Assembly: GCF_001420715.1 (NCBI RefSeq) | Contig: NZ_LJJC01000004.1 | Coordinates: forward strand, 2,029,114-2,093,113 | Length of the DNA stretch: 64,000 bases | Direction: 5' to 3' | Source of the DNA: Heyndrickxia shackletonii | GTDB lineage: Bacteria > Bacillota > Bacilli > Bacillales > Bacillaceae_C | The notes under the pieces: model-generated | Database searches by the model: none | The model's input: only the letters and a program-made list of their open reading frames with translations | What the model was told of the DNA's origin: nothing | Shown here: piece by piece, positions 1-8,711 of the stretch | How the letters are laid out: every line of letters starts with the position of its first letter | Numbering within the stretch: the first letter of the stretch is position 1 | Position numbers and translations under genes: made by a program

Positions 1-118
1 AATATTCTATTTCCTGGGGAAGCGCATATTTCGACTATAGTTTTATCTTCATATATTAAAATGACAATTTTCTACAATATTGTCATAAAAAAATAATATT
101 TTTGGCGTGATTAATAGA
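1..118. other. window edge, no gene seen
   Basis: No ORF of convincing quality is seen here. An 8-bp perfect stem (atgacaat at 61-68 with attgtcat at 79-86) is present. It could be a weak terminator for a leftward transcript, or a chance palindrome in AT-rich DNA. Confidence 0.4.
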
Positions 119-147
119 TTGTGTCGAAAAATAAATCATTGTAAAAT
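119..147 (+). promoter_or_regulatory. sigma-A-type promoter for the candidate small RNA
   Basis: A -35-like TTGTGT at 119-124 and a -10-like TAAAAT at 142-147 are separated by exactly 17 bp. This would start transcription near 153-158, right at the first hairpin of the structured segment downstream. Assignment is by consensus only. Confidence 0.5.
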
Positions 148-154
148 AAAGTGA

Positions 155-285
155 AACTTCACGTAGCGGTTAATCGTCCCTACTGATAAGTAGGAACTCA
201 AGTCGATTATGCCATGTCCTATGGCACCACATGATTAATCTGTGTCCTACGTTTTGATCAATTGAACCTTTTTGAAGGTTTTTTC
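155..285 (+). ncRNA. candidate structured small RNA, unnamed
   Basis: This is a non-coding segment of about 130 nt with nested pairing. An outer stem ACGTAG (161-166) pairs with CTACGT (247-252). Inside it TTAATC (170-175) pairs with GATTAA (233-238). Two internal hairpins follow: CCTACT/AGTAGG (about 179-194) and GCCAT/ATGGC (about 211-225). A terminator-like hairpin, AACCT/AAGGTT followed by a T run, lies at about 264-285. With the promoter-like boxes just upstream, this looks like an independent transcription unit. I do not recognise the family; it could be a trans-acting RNA or a free-standing aptamer. Confidence 0.55.
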
Positions 286-349
286 TTTTGATTTCGTTAT
301 ATATTAATTAGTTTTAAAATGAATAAAAGCGAAGGTTGGGATTCATCAT

Positions 350-445
350 ATGTATCGGACATTGTTGGTAATTTTCTTTGTAATTGTTGGTTTAACTGCA
401 GTACTTTTCTCTAGTTTAAAGGATAGCTTTTATACATTTTTGTAA
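350..445 (+). CDS. possible 31-residue membrane peptide
   Basis: This short ORF starts with ATG and encodes a 31-residue peptide. It is almost entirely one hydrophobic helix (LLVIFFVIVGLTAVLF) after the first four residues, with a short polar tail ending SFYTFL. A GGGA lies about 9 nt before the start, which is a weak ribosome-binding site. I do not recognise the family. Single-span peptides of this size are common near spore genes in Bacillaceae, but chance ORFs of this length also occur, so the call is tentative. Confidence 0.35.
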   Translation: MYRTLLVIFFVIVGLTAVLFSSLKDSFYTFL

Positions 446-555
446 AGAAAAAATAATACCTTCCTCCAATGTAAAATAGGAGTTATACTAGTACAAGTAT
501 TATCCTTTTATCATATTTTGTTACTGTATTTAGTCTAATTTTGATGAAAGGAGCT

Positions 556-835
556 ATGTCCATACGCAATTGGGGACCAAAGAAGGTTTTACCTCCATGT
601 GTTGCGCCAACTAAATGTTGTGTGACTCATTCTGCTTGAACATTTCATACAACCGCATATCTTGCCATCTTATACAACACATGTGAATCATCAAGTTATT
701 CATCATTATAACTATTATCCTCATAACGATTCATTTATAAATGAGGTTGATAATGTAGGACCTGCATTTGGATCCGAATTCGGTCCAGGCTTTGGAGCAG
801 GACCTTATGGATTTCCAAAAAAGTATGAAAAATAA
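556..835 (+). pseudogene. cotD: CotD-like spore coat protein, frameshifted
   Basis: The ATG at 556 follows the ribosome-binding site AAAGGAG. The first frame gives 27 residues, including PPCVAPTKCCVTHSA, and stops at TGA 637-639. Shifting one base forward at that stop (reading from 638) continues a CotD-type sequence rich in His, Asn and Tyr (QPHILPSYTTHVNHQ, then HHYNYYPH) with a Gly/Pro/Phe-rich tail ending at TAA 833-835. The His/Cys composition and the CC...H...PHI..HTT..VNHQ pattern are those of CotD, an inner coat protein made in the mother cell. Its position beside ypsA matches B. subtilis. One extra T near 637 explains the break. No start codon allows the second part to be read alone. 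It may be a pseudogene, a sequencing error or, less likely, a +1 frameshift site. Confidence 0.75.
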
Positions 836-837
836 AA

Positions 838-871
838 CAAACAAGGATGATTTCGCTCATCCTTGTTTTCG
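838..871 (+). terminator. Rho-independent terminator after cotD-like gene
   Basis: The stem AACAAGGATGA / TCATCCTTGTT has a short TTTCGC-type loop and is followed by T-rich sequence. It sits immediately after the TAA of the coat gene. Confidence 0.8.
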
Positions 872-934
872 ATTACATAATGTTACATATATTGATTTGT
901 CTGCTTTCGTTTAATTTGATGAAAGGAGAAACAT

Positions 935-1489
935 ATGGTAAAAGTTTTATGCATTACAGGTTATAAACCTTTTGAATTAGGTATATTCTCTACTAATCAT
1001 CCAGCAATAAAATATATAAAAATGTTATTAAAAAGAGAAATAATACGTTTTTTGGAAGATGAATTAGAATGGGTTCTGATATCCGGTCAATTGGGTGTAG
1101 AACTTTGGGCTGCAGAAGTGGTCTTTGACCTCCAAATGGAATACCCTGACTTAAAATTAGCAATATTAACACCCTTTCTTAATCAAGAAGAGAAGTGGAA
1201 CGACAATAATAAGGAAATGTATGAAATGATATTAGCACAAGCTGACTTTGTTGATTCAATTTCAAAGCAGCCATATCAAAATCCGCAGGCATTCAAGAAT
1301 AAAAACAAAATTTTTCTTCATAAAACTGATGGACTACTCATAGTCTATGATGAACAAAATATTGGATCGCCAAAATACCTATTGGAGGAAGCGGAAAAGT
1401 ATAAAAGTGGAAAATCCTATGAAATAAGAACCATTGATTTTAATGATTTGCAATCTATAATGGAAGAAGAACAATGGAATGAATCCTAG
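935..1489 (+). CDS. ypsA: YpsA, SLOG/DUF1273 family protein
   Basis: This 184-residue cytosolic protein belongs to the SLOG superfamily (YpsA/DUF1273), a Rossmann-like fold thought to bind nucleotide-derived ligands. The N-terminal strand ends in [13 protein letters not shown], and the glycine-containing element [11 protein letters not shown] lies at residues 51-61. Both are family hallmarks. The start follows AAAGGAGA with good spacing. It is directly upstream of gpsB, as in B. subtilis and staphylococci, where YpsA is implicated in cell division. The biochemical activity is unknown. Confidence 0.9.
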   Translation: MVKVLCITGYKPFELGIFSTNHPAIKYIKMLLKREIIRFLEDELEWVLISGQLGVELWAAEVVFDLQMEYPDLKLAILTPFLNQEEKWNDNNKEMYEMILAQADFVDSISKQPYQNPQAFKNKNKIFLHKTDGLLIVYDEQNIGSPKYLLEEAEKYKSGKSYEIRTIDFNDLQSIMEEEQWNES

Positions 1490-1568
1490 TACATAATAAA
1501 TTGACAAACAAATCGATATTTGAAAAAATAAAATTAAGTTTCGCGTAAAATATGAGGTGATGTTTGAT

Positions 1569-1889
1569 ATGTTATCAGATAAAATAAAATTAACAGCAAA
1601 AGATATATTGGAAAAAGATTTCAAAACTTCTGTCAGAGGATACAAACCTGAGGATGTAGATAAATTTTTGGATTTAATCATTAAAGATTATGAAACATTC
1701 CATCAAACCATTGAAGATTTGCAGCATGAATTGATGCGATTAAAAAAGCAAGCGTCGGATGATTCCTATAGAAGACAGCCTTCTCAACCGTCTCAACCAA
1801 CTCCTGCAACCGGAACAACAAATTTTGATATCTTAAAAAGATTATCCAATTTAGAAAAACATGTATTCGGCAGTAAATTAAACGATTAA
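1569..1889 (+). CDS. gpsB: GpsB, cell-cycle DivIVA-like protein
   Basis: GpsB is a small coiled-coil protein that shuttles between septum and side wall and helps place penicillin-binding proteins. Residues 1-65 form the DivIVA-type membrane-binding and coiled-coil domain, including [14 protein letters not shown] and KDYETFH. A Gln/Pro/Ser linker follows at about 70-88, then the conserved trimerising tail [18 protein letters not shown] chose ATG 1569 (MLSDK) because the family begins there and GAGGTG lies 9 nt upstream; GTG 1557 and ATG 1560 are in frame but overlap that site. The length of 106 residues is normal. Confidence 0.95.
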   Translation: MLSDKIKLTAKDILEKDFKTSVRGYKPEDVDKFLDLIIKDYETFHQTIEDLQHELMRLKKQASDDSYRRQPSQPSQPTPATGTTNFDILKRLSNLEKHVFGSKLND

Positions 1890-1910
1890 TCAACTGGGAT
1901 TTTTTACAAG

Positions 1911-1939
1911 TTGAAAATAAAGAAAAAGTTTTTTATAAT
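1911..1939 (+). promoter_or_regulatory. promoter of rnpB
   Basis: TTGAAA at 1911-1916 and a perfect TATAAT at 1934-1939 are separated by 17 bp. This predicts a start near 1946, just upstream of the RNase P RNA. Confidence 0.75.
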
Positions 1940-1949
1940 ATATAAGCGG

Positions 1950-2366
1950 CGTTAAGCTGGTAAATAACGTTCGGGTAATCGCTGCAACTTCATGTTGTAG
2001 AGGAAAGTCCATGCTCGCACGGTGCTGAGATGCCCGTAGTGTTCGTGCCTAGCGAAGACATAAGCTAGGGCAGGCAGATATATGTCTGACGGCAGGGAAA
2101 ATACCTAAGTCCGTTTAGGATACGGTATGACTACCTTGAAAGTGCCACAGTGACGTAGCCTTAAGAGAAATCTTAAGGGTGGAACGAGGTAAACCCCGCG
2201 AGCGAGAAACTCAAATTATGGTAGGGGCATTCTTTCTGAGGAAATGAACGAAGAAAGAGGCAAGCAAATATTGCTTGGAGATAGATGATTACCGCCTGAG
2301 TACAAGATGATACCAATCGTTTGTAGTACAAAGGTACAAAACATGGCTTATAGAACGTTATTTAGG
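1950..2366 (+). ncRNA. rnpB: RNase P RNA, class B (Bacillus type)
   Basis: This is the catalytic RNA of RNase P, which removes 5' leaders from tRNA precursors. Recognisable conserved blocks are GAGGAAAGTCCATGCTCGC, AAAGTGCCACAGTGACG, GGTAAACCCC, and the 3' segment with AGATAGATGATTACCGCC. Helix P1 is formed by TAAATAACGTTC (1961-1972) and GAACGTTATTTA (2353-2364), an exact 12-bp match. The arrangement between gpsB and ypsC is that of B. subtilis. The ends are approximate. Confidence 0.97.
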
Positions 2367-2385
2367 TATAATAAGAATGAAATAT

Positions 2386-2416
2386 ACTCTCCTAACTTGA
2401 TGGGAGGGTTATTTTT
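2386..2416 (+). terminator. terminator of rnpB
   Basis: ACTCTCC (2386-2392) pairs with GGAGGGT (2403-2409, one G-T pair) and a T-rich tail follows. An in-frame ATG at 2417 lies in this tail and is not a plausible start for ypsC. Confidence 0.7.
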
Positions 2417-2467
2417 ATGCTTAAATTACATAGGGAATATGAGACGAACTCAAGTAAGGGTGAAAAT

Positions 2468-3607
2468 ATGACAAAAAACTATACAATCGTAGCAACAGCT
2501 GCGATGGGATTAGAAGCTATCGTAGCTAAGGAAGTAAAAGCACTCGGCTACGATGCAAAGGTCGATAATGGAAAGGTAATATTTAAGGGTGATGAATCTG
2601 CTATTGCTAGATGCAATCTATGGCTGCGTACGGCAGATCGCATCAAAATAATTGTAGGGGAATTCAAAGCATACACTTTTGATGAATTATTCGAAAAAAC
2701 AAAGGCATTAAATTGGGGAGACTATTTACCGGTTGATGCTGAATTTCCTGTCCAAGGTAAGTCAGTAAAATCAAAGCTGTTTAGTGTTCCAGATTGCCAA
2801 GCAATTGTGAAAAAAGCAATTGTGGAAAAAATGAAGGCACATTATAAAAAATCTTCTTGGCTTGAGGAATCTGGTCCATTATTTAAAGTAGAAATTGCAC
2901 TTTTAAAAGACGTTGCCACCATTACCATTGATACGAGTGGTGCCGGATTGCATAAGCGAGGCTATCGTGTGAATCAAGGGGAAGCACCTTTGAAAGAGAC
3001 TTTAGCTGCTGCATTAATCCAATTAACGAATTGGAGACCGGATAAGCCCTTTTGTGATCCTTTTTGCGGCTCCGGCACGATTCCAATTGAAGCTGCACTA
3101 ATCGGGCAGAATATTGCTCCGGGCTTTAATCGAGAATTTATATCTGAAACATGGCCGTGGATGAACCAAACGGTATGGGATCAAGCAAGAATTGAGGCGG
3201 AGGATCTAGCCAATTATGATCAGCCTTTAAATATTATCGGTTCTGATATTGATCACCGGATGGTTAATATTGCAAAAGGGAATGCAATGGAGGCTGGCTT
3301 TGGAGATCTCATAACTTTTAAACAAATGCAGGTAACTGATTTTACTTCTAATGATGAATATGGTGTAATTGTCGGAAATCCTCCGTATGGAGAACGTTTG
3401 GGAGATCGAAAAGCAGTTGAAAAAATGTATGAGGAAATGGGTAGAACCTTTTCAAAATTAGATACATGGTCAATTTATATATTAACTTCTTATGAACAAT
3501 TTGAAGAGGTATACGGAAAAAAGGCAACGAAAAAAAGGAAATTATTCAATGGATTTATTCGGACAGACCTCTATCAATTTTGGGGAACAAAACCTCCAAA
3601 ACAGTAA
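2468..3607 (+). CDS. ypsC: YpsC, THUMP-domain 23S rRNA methyltransferase (RlmL/RlmK-N type)
   Basis: This 379-residue protein has an N-terminal ferredoxin-like and THUMP region (about 1-165) and a C-terminal Rossmann methyltransferase. The SAM site is FCDPFCGSGTIPIEAA. The catalytic motif is VGNPPYGERL, the NPPY signature of N-methyltransferases acting on guanine or adenine amino groups. The family (COG0116) makes N2-methylguanosine in 23S rRNA. ATG 2468 (MTKNY) matches the family N-terminus and has an upstream AAGGGTG; a longer in-frame start at 2417 falls inside the rnpB terminator. Confidence 0.92.
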   Translation: MTKNYTIVATAAMGLEAIVAKEVKALGYDAKVDNGKVIFKGDESAIARCNLWLRTADRIKIIVGEFKAYTFDELFEKTKALNWGDYLPVDAEFPVQGKSVKSKLFSVPDCQAIVKKAIVEKMKAHYKKSSWLEESGPLFKVEIALLKDVATITIDTSGAGLHKRGYRVNQGEAPLKETLAAALIQLTNWRPDKPFCDPFCGSGTIPIEAALIGQNIAPGFNREFISETWPWMNQTVWDQARIEAEDLANYDQPLNIIGSDIDHRMVNIAKGNAMEAGFGDLITFKQMQVTDFTSNDEYGVIVGNPPYGERLGDRKAVEKMYEEMGRTFSKLDTWSIYILTSYEQFEEVYGKKATKKRKLFNGFIRTDLYQFWGTKPPKQ

Positions 3608-3675
3608 AATGATGGTATGATTTCTTCCTTTACCGAGTATACTGTACGTATATTTCAAATTGGGGTGAGGAAATC

Positions 3676-3852
3676 TTGACGAAAGAGACTTTTGATTTTG
3701 AAACTATTTCAAGGGCTCTAAAACAAACATATGACGTAATTCAATCTGAAGAAAAACCATCCGAGAAAGCCATTCAAAATATACTGGAAGCGAAAGAAAC
3801 ATTAAATGAAGCTATCATGTATAAATTGGAAAAAGACTGTCCGGCAATATGA
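3676..3852 (+). CDS. small conserved protein, YptA position
   Basis: The TTG start follows GGGGTGAGGAAA. The ORF encodes 58 residues that are mostly helical and charged (MTKETFDFETISRALK at the start, ending KLEKDCPAI), with no signal peptide or membrane span. It lies between ypsC and ypvA, the place that yptA occupies in B. subtilis, and a terminator follows at once. Homology to YptA is inferred from position and size only. The function is unknown. Confidence 0.6.
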   Translation: MTKETFDFETISRALKQTYDVIQSEEKPSEKAIQNILEAKETLNEAIMYKLEKDCPAI

Positions 3853-3886
3853 ACGCGAGTGTAAGTTTTGCACTTGCGTTTTCATT
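3852..3886 (+). terminator. terminator after the small ORF
   Basis: AACGC...GCGTT with an inner GAGTG/CACTT pairing forms a stem of about 10 bp, followed by TTTTCATTT. Confidence 0.7.
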
Positions 3887-3973
3887 TGACCATTCAAATT
3901 GATTTACGTCTCTAGCATATATGAAAACTTAAAATATGAAACTACTAATTGAAAAGTAACGTCGGAGGATATA

Positions 3974-5908
3974 ATGAAACAACCACTACCATTTTTACTT
4001 TCTAAAACAGATTCGTTTTATGACAGGTTAGGAGATTGGATAGGTGATGTCTTTTATGATTTGCTCCCTGAGAAAGGATATGAATTACGTGACGAGCAAA
4101 TATATATGGCATTCCAATTAGAAAAGGCATTTAAAGAAAAGAAAGTAATATTTGCAGAAGCAGGAGTAGGGACGGGTAAAACGATTGTTTATTTATTATA
4201 TGCTTTATGCTATGCAAGATATATAGGAAAACCTGCGCTTATCGCTTGTGCGGACGAGTCATTAATCGAGCAGCTTGTCAAAAAAGAAGGTGATATTAAA
4301 AAAATTGAGGCTGCTCTCGATTTAGAAATCGACGTTAGGCTGGCAAAATCAAGGGATCAATATTTATGCTTGCAAAAATTAGATCAAGCAATTCTAAAAA
4401 ATAATTCTGAAGGAATATCTTCAGTTTTTGATTCTCTGCCACGTTTTGTTCAAATCCAAGGATCAATGCAAAAATTTGAAAAGTATGGGGACAGGAAAGA
4501 CTATCCGGCAATTACAGAAGATGAATGGAGAAGTATTGCATGGGATTCCCTGCAGGATTGTCTCTCATGTGATGTTAGGCATCGATGCGGACAGACTCTA
4601 CATAGAGAATATTACCGGGATGCAGCTGATATTATTGTGTGTTCACATGATTTCTATATGGAGCATATATGGACGAAGGAATCGAGGAAACGAGAAGGGC
4701 AAAGACCACTGCTTCCGGAAGTTAGTTGTGTTATTTTTGATGAAGGACATTTATTAGAATATGCATGCCAAAAGGCCTTAACATATAAATTCACTTCAGA
4801 AACTCTTGAAACCTTATTGAATCGACTTATGAGCAATGATGTTCGAGAGGAAACCCTTTATATGATGGAAAATGTATTATATGAAAGTGAAAGAATGTTT
4901 GATCTCATTCAAAAAATAGCAGTGAAAGTACCTGGATCTGAAAGGTATGATATAATTAAATCCCAGGAATTAATGGATTGTGCGATGGCACTTTATCAGC
5001 AAATAAATCAATTAACAGAGCAATTTGTTTATGAAAGTGAATTGTATATATTAAATGAATATGATTTGCGAATCGTTGAAGAATATCTTGAACAAATATT
5101 ATTTTCATTAAAATTGCTGATGGAGGACCAAAAAGGAATAACATGGTTTGAAATGTCCGATAACAATCATACTCTTGTTATTATGCCAAGGCTAGTAGAA
5201 GAAATTCTGCGGGAAGAGGTTTTCTCCAAGAAAATTCCTTTTATATTCTCGTCTGCAACTCTTTCAAATGACGGGGACTTCTCTTATATTTGTAAAAGTC
5301 TTGGTATTTCTCAATATTTATCTTTAAGTGTGGATTCACCATTTGATTATGATCACCAGATGCGAATTACTGTTCATTCCGAAGAGGGTTATCCTAATAC
5401 ATTAAAATGGGATGAATATCTTCGATCCATCAAATTAGCAAATGGAAGAACATTAATACTATTTAACTCAAATGAGTCAATGCAAGAGTTTAAAAAGTAT
5501 ATTCAACCTAAAATGGATAATCGTTACCCACTTCTTTTTGAAGGGGACGGGGAGATAAGCAAGCTTGTTGAACAGTTCCAGAAAAATGAAGAAACGGTTC
5601 TTTGCTCGTATCATTTATGGGAAGGACTTGACATACCAGGTCCATCATTATCGAATGTGATCATCAATGAATTGCCTTTCCCACCACATGACCCGGTATT
5701 CGAAGCGAAACGTAAAAATAGTGACAACCCATTTAATGAAGTGGATCTTCCATATATGTTGTTGCGATTAAGACAAGGTATAGGTCGTCTAATTCGTACT
5801 TCAAACGATTCCGGAAACATTCAATTATGGTTAAGAAAAGTGGATAAAGATAATATTTGGGACTATATACAGCAAATCTTACCAGTAGATGCAACCTTCT
5901 CTAATTAA
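3974..5908 (+). CDS. ypvA: YpvA, DinG-family ATP-dependent DNA helicase
   Basis: This 644-residue superfamily 2 helicase is of the XPD/DinG type. Walker A is AGVGTGKT at residues 63-70. The DEAH-equivalent box is DEGH near residue 255 (VIFDEGHLLE). Motif VI is QGIGRLIRTS near the C-terminus. Four cysteines lie between motifs I and II: one in QYLCLQ and three in CLSCDVRHRC. They fit the iron-sulfur cluster of this family, which unwinds 5'-tailed DNA, D-loops or R-loops. No exonuclease domain is fused, unlike the longer DinG of the same phylum. The start follows GGAGGATATA. Confidence 0.9.
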   Translation: MKQPLPFLLSKTDSFYDRLGDWIGDVFYDLLPEKGYELRDEQIYMAFQLEKAFKEKKVIFAEAGVGTGKTIVYLLYALCYARYIGKPALIACADESLIEQLVKKEGDIKKIEAALDLEIDVRLAKSRDQYLCLQKLDQAILKNNSEGISSVFDSLPRFVQIQGSMQKFEKYGDRKDYPAITEDEWRSIAWDSLQDCLSCDVRHRCGQTLHREYYRDAADIIVCSHDFYMEHIWTKESRKREGQRPLLPEVSCVIFDEGHLLEYACQKALTYKFTSETLETLLNRLMSNDVREETLYMMENVLYESERMFDLIQKIAVKVPGSERYDIIKSQELMDCAMALYQQINQLTEQFVYESELYILNEYDLRIVEEYLEQILFSLKLLMEDQKGITWFEMSDNNHTLVIMPRLVEEILREEVFSKKIPFIFSSATLSNDGDFSYICKSLGISQYLSLSVDSPFDYDHQMRITVHSEEGYPNTLKWDEYLRSIKLANGRTLILFNSNESMQEFKKYIQPKMDNRYPLLFEGDGEISKLVEQFQKNEETVLCSYHLWEGLDIPGPSLSNVIINELPFPPHDPVFEAKRKNSDNPFNEVDLPYMLLRLRQGIGRLIRTSNDSGNIQLWLRKVDKDNIWDYIQQILPVDATFSN

Positions 5909-5930
5909 AAGGGAAGGTTGTTTTTTATTT
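5892..5930 (+). terminator. terminator overlapping the end of ypvA
   Basis: AACCTTC (5893-5899) pairs with GAAGGTT (5913-5919), followed by GTTTTTTATTT. The 5' arm lies inside the last codons of ypvA. Confidence 0.8.
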
Positions 5931-6014
5931 CATAATAGTGAAACTAATTGTTCTCTCTTTTCAGAACAATATGATAAAATAATAAAGGCGGAAATTTGAA
6001 TTGGAGGTACATAC

Positions 6015-7535
6015 ATGAGCGAACATATAAGTGAGATTGAAAAGGAATTTTTAGATTTTGTAAAAAAAATGCAGGCATATAGTGAGGCACTTGGATTAAT
6101 TTATTGGGATTTACGTACGGGTGCGCCTAAAAATGGGGTGGAACAACGTTCAGAGGTTATAGGAATGCTTTCATCTGAATTGTTCAAAATGTCCACTTCC
6201 GAGGAAATGGCTGCTTATATTGCCAGTCTATCTGGACATAACTTATCTGAGATTACATTGAAAACATTGGAAGAATGTAAAAAAAACTATGACCGTAATA
6301 AAAAGATTCCTGCAAAGGAATATCAGGATTATGTTGTGCTGCAATCCAAGGCAGAAAGTGTTTGGGAGGAAGCAAGAGCAAAAGCTGATTTTGCAATGTT
6401 CCAACCATACTTAGAAAAAATTGTGGAATATAAAAAGAAGTTCGTGGAGTATTGGGGATACGAAGAAAATAAGTATAATACCTTATTAGATATGTATGAA
6501 CCTGGGATAACAGTGGACGTTTTAGACAAAGTCTTTGGTGAATTGAGAGAGGCAATTGTTTCTCTAGTACAAAAAATAGCAGATTCTCCAAATAAACCTG
6601 ATACATCGTTTTTGTTTGAAACCTTTCCTAAACAAAATCAAAAAGATTTTAGTTTAAAAATATTGGAACAAATGGGATACAATTTTGAGTCAGGAAGATT
6701 AGATGAGACGGTTCATCCATTTGCTACAGGGCTAAATCCGGGAGATGTCCGGGTCACAACAAGATATGATGAAAATGACTGGAGAACTGCAGTATTTGGT
6801 ACTATTCATGAAGGAGGCCATGCACTTTATGAACAGAATATATCCAAGGACTTAATTGGAACTCTATTGTGCAGCGGAACATCGATGGGAATTCATGAAT
6901 CACAATCTCTTTTCTATGAAAATATTGTCGGCCGTGATTTTTCATTCTGGAAGCAAAATTATGATTTATTGAAAGAATATGCAAGCGGAGAATATGACAA
7001 TATTTCATTAGAGGATTTTTATAGAGCCATTAATGAGTCAAAACCTTCTTTTATCCGGATAGAAGCAGATATGTTAACTTATCCACTACATATAATCATC
7101 CGATATGAAATTGAAAAAGGTTTATTTAATGATGAAATTGAGGTTAAGGATTTACCGAAAATTTGGAATGATAAGTATGAAGAGTATTTAGGAATACGTC
7201 CAGCTAATGACAGAGAAGGGGTACTTCAGGATGTCCATTGGTCAGGTGGAGATTTTGGGTATTTCCCATCTTATGCCCTTGGATATATGTACGCAGCTCA
7301 ATTTAAAAATAGCATGCTAAAAGATCTTCCAAATTTTGATGATTTATTGGCGGAAGGAAATCTTACACCGATCCGTGAATGGCTAACCAAAAACATCCAT
7401 CAATACGGAAAATTAAAGAAGCCTCTCGAAATTTTACAGGATGTAACTGGAGAGGGTCTGAATGCAAAATATTTAATTGATTATTTAAAAGATAAATATA
7501 CAAAGGTTTATAATTTACCTGTAGAAACTCATTAA
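6015..7535 (+). CDS. ypwA: YpwA, M32-family metallocarboxypeptidase
   Basis: This 506-residue cytosolic zinc carboxypeptidase belongs to the Taq/Pfu group (peptidase family M32). The zinc motif HEGGH (HEXXH) is at residues 265-269, in TIHEGGHALYEQ. The family elements GTSMGIHESQS and RIEADMLTYPLHI supply the third ligand region and the substrate pocket. Length matches the family at about 500 residues. The ribosome-binding site is TTGGAGG. It forms its own unit, bounded by terminators on both sides, and lies directly after ypvA as in B. subtilis. Confidence 0.95.
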   Translation: MSEHISEIEKEFLDFVKKMQAYSEALGLIYWDLRTGAPKNGVEQRSEVIGMLSSELFKMSTSEEMAAYIASLSGHNLSEITLKTLEECKKNYDRNKKIPAKEYQDYVVLQSKAESVWEEARAKADFAMFQPYLEKIVEYKKKFVEYWGYEENKYNTLLDMYEPGITVDVLDKVFGELREAIVSLVQKIADSPNKPDTSFLFETFPKQNQKDFSLKILEQMGYNFESGRLDETVHPFATGLNPGDVRVTTRYDENDWRTAVFGTIHEGGHALYEQNISKDLIGTLLCSGTSMGIHESQSLFYENIVGRDFSFWKQNYDLLKEYASGEYDNISLEDFYRAINESKPSFIRIEADMLTYPLHIIIRYEIEKGLFNDEIEVKDLPKIWNDKYEEYLGIRPANDREGVLQDVHWSGGDFGYFPSYALGYMYAAQFKNSMLKDLPNFDDLLAEGNLTPIREWLTKNIHQYGKLKKPLEILQDVTGEGLNAKYLIDYLKDKYTKVYNLPVETH

Positions 7536-7563
7536 AAAGAGACCAATGCGGTCTCTTTTCTCT
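7534..7563 (+). terminator. terminator of ypwA
   Basis: AAGAGACC / GGTCTCTT stem with AATGC loop, followed by TTCTCTT. Confidence 0.85.
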
Positions 7564-7639
7564 TACCGGAACTTTAGTCCATTAATCCAAGGGGTGCATG
7601 ATGATTTAAATCACATGAATCGATAGGGAATAAGAAGGG

Positions 7640-7783
7640 TCACTCTCCTTTTGGGCATGATTCTGTATTTACTTGATATTGAACTTGGATTTCAATTTTA
7701 TTTAGGATGTTCCTTCCGCAGCTTTTGCATTTTCCAGTTGTATCGGATAACGTTCTGCAGTGATCACAGTAATATTTCTCCAT
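7640..7783 (-). CDS. 47-residue Cys-rich zinc-ribbon-like protein
   Basis: The reverse strand encodes 47 residues with the pattern CDHC...CKSCGR in the first 24 positions (two CxxC pairs, 9 residues between them), as in a small zinc ribbon or knuckle. A further Cys lies near the end (SCPKGE). The start ATG has only a weak GTGAG upstream. It fills an otherwise empty gap between ypwA and the SDR gene on the opposite strand. I do not recognise a named family. The clean Cys spacing makes it more likely real than random. Confidence 0.55.
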   Translation of the reverse strand: MEKYYCDHCRTLSDTTGKCKSCGRNILNKIEIQVQYQVNTESCPKGE

Positions 7784-7934
7784 TGTATGTCACTCACTTT
7801 ATAATATTTTATTTTAATGTATTAAAATGATTTTGAAATCGTTACTATTATTAAGAATAGTCACTATTTTATGGTAGAATGTAATTAATAATTTTTTAAA
7901 TGCATTTGAAAAAAATGAGGGGAAGTGCAGGAAA

Positions 7935-8705
7935 ATGTATTTACCATCCTTTAGCCTTGCAGGAAAAACGGCAATTGTTACCGGCGCCGGAAGAGGAATA
8001 GGACGAGCTATTGCAATAGGAATGGCGGAGGCTGGTGCAGACGTCGCGGTGATTTCGCGCACAGAAACAGATTTGCAAGCGACGGCCGCCGAAATTGAAA
8101 AGTTAGGAAAAAAATCTTATATTGTGACAGCGGATGTTACGAAGAGAGAACAAGTAAAATCGGTCATTGAAAAGATCATCGGTGAAGCGGGTAAGATTGA
8201 CATTTTAGTAAATAATGCTGGAATGAATATCAGGTCTAAAGCATTAGATGTAACAGATGAAGAATGGCAACAAATTATGGACACAAACTTGAAATCTGCC
8301 TTTATGTTTTCACAAGAGGTAGGGAGGAAAATGAAAGAACAGGAAGATGGTAAAATTATTACTATTACTTCCGTTGGCGGGCATGTAGCATTGAGGACAG
8401 GTGTAGTTTATGCAGCTACAAAAGCAGCATTAATTCAAATGACCAAGGTGTTGGCGCTAGAGTGGGGAAAATATAATATAAATGTAAATGCAATAGGTCC
8501 TTGGTATTTCAAAACACCATTGACAGAAAAATTATTGCAGGATGAGGAGTATGTAAAAGATATTTTGGCTGTTACTCCAATGAAAAGGGTCGGAGAATTA
8601 GAGGAATTAGTAGGACCGGCAGTATTTTTAGCATCTGAGGCTGGTAAATATATTAATGGACAAACAATTTTTGTGGATGGCGGAATGACCATACAGGGGT
8701 TTTAA
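7935..8705 (+). CDS. short-chain dehydrogenase/reductase
   Basis: This 256-residue classical SDR has the NAD(P) motif TGAGRGIG at residues 16-23, the stabilising NNAG, a catalytic Ser in ITSVGG and the YAATK catalytic pair (Tyr about 159, Lys about 163). The length and the C-terminal end INGQTIFVDGG match FabG-like and gluconate 5-dehydrogenase-like enzymes. The substrate cannot be read from the sequence. A GGGGAAG site precedes ATG 7935. It stands alone between a divergent small ORF and a repeat copy, so context does not help. Confidence 0.85.
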   Translation: MYLPSFSLAGKTAIVTGAGRGIGRAIAIGMAEAGADVAVISRTETDLQATAAEIEKLGKKSYIVTADVTKREQVKSVIEKIIGEAGKIDILVNNAGMNIRSKALDVTDEEWQQIMDTNLKSAFMFSQEVGRKMKEQEDGKIITITSVGGHVALRTGVVYAATKAALIQMTKVLALEWGKYNINVNAIGPWYFKTPLTEKLLQDEEYVKDILAVTPMKRVGELEELVGPAVFLASEAGKYINGQTIFVDGGMTIQGF

Positions 8706-8711
8706 ATGAAT

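Noticed and set aside
2417-2467. N-terminal extension of ypsC from the ATG at 2417
   Set aside because: That ATG is in the T tail of the rnpB terminator, and family homology begins at the ATG at 2468.
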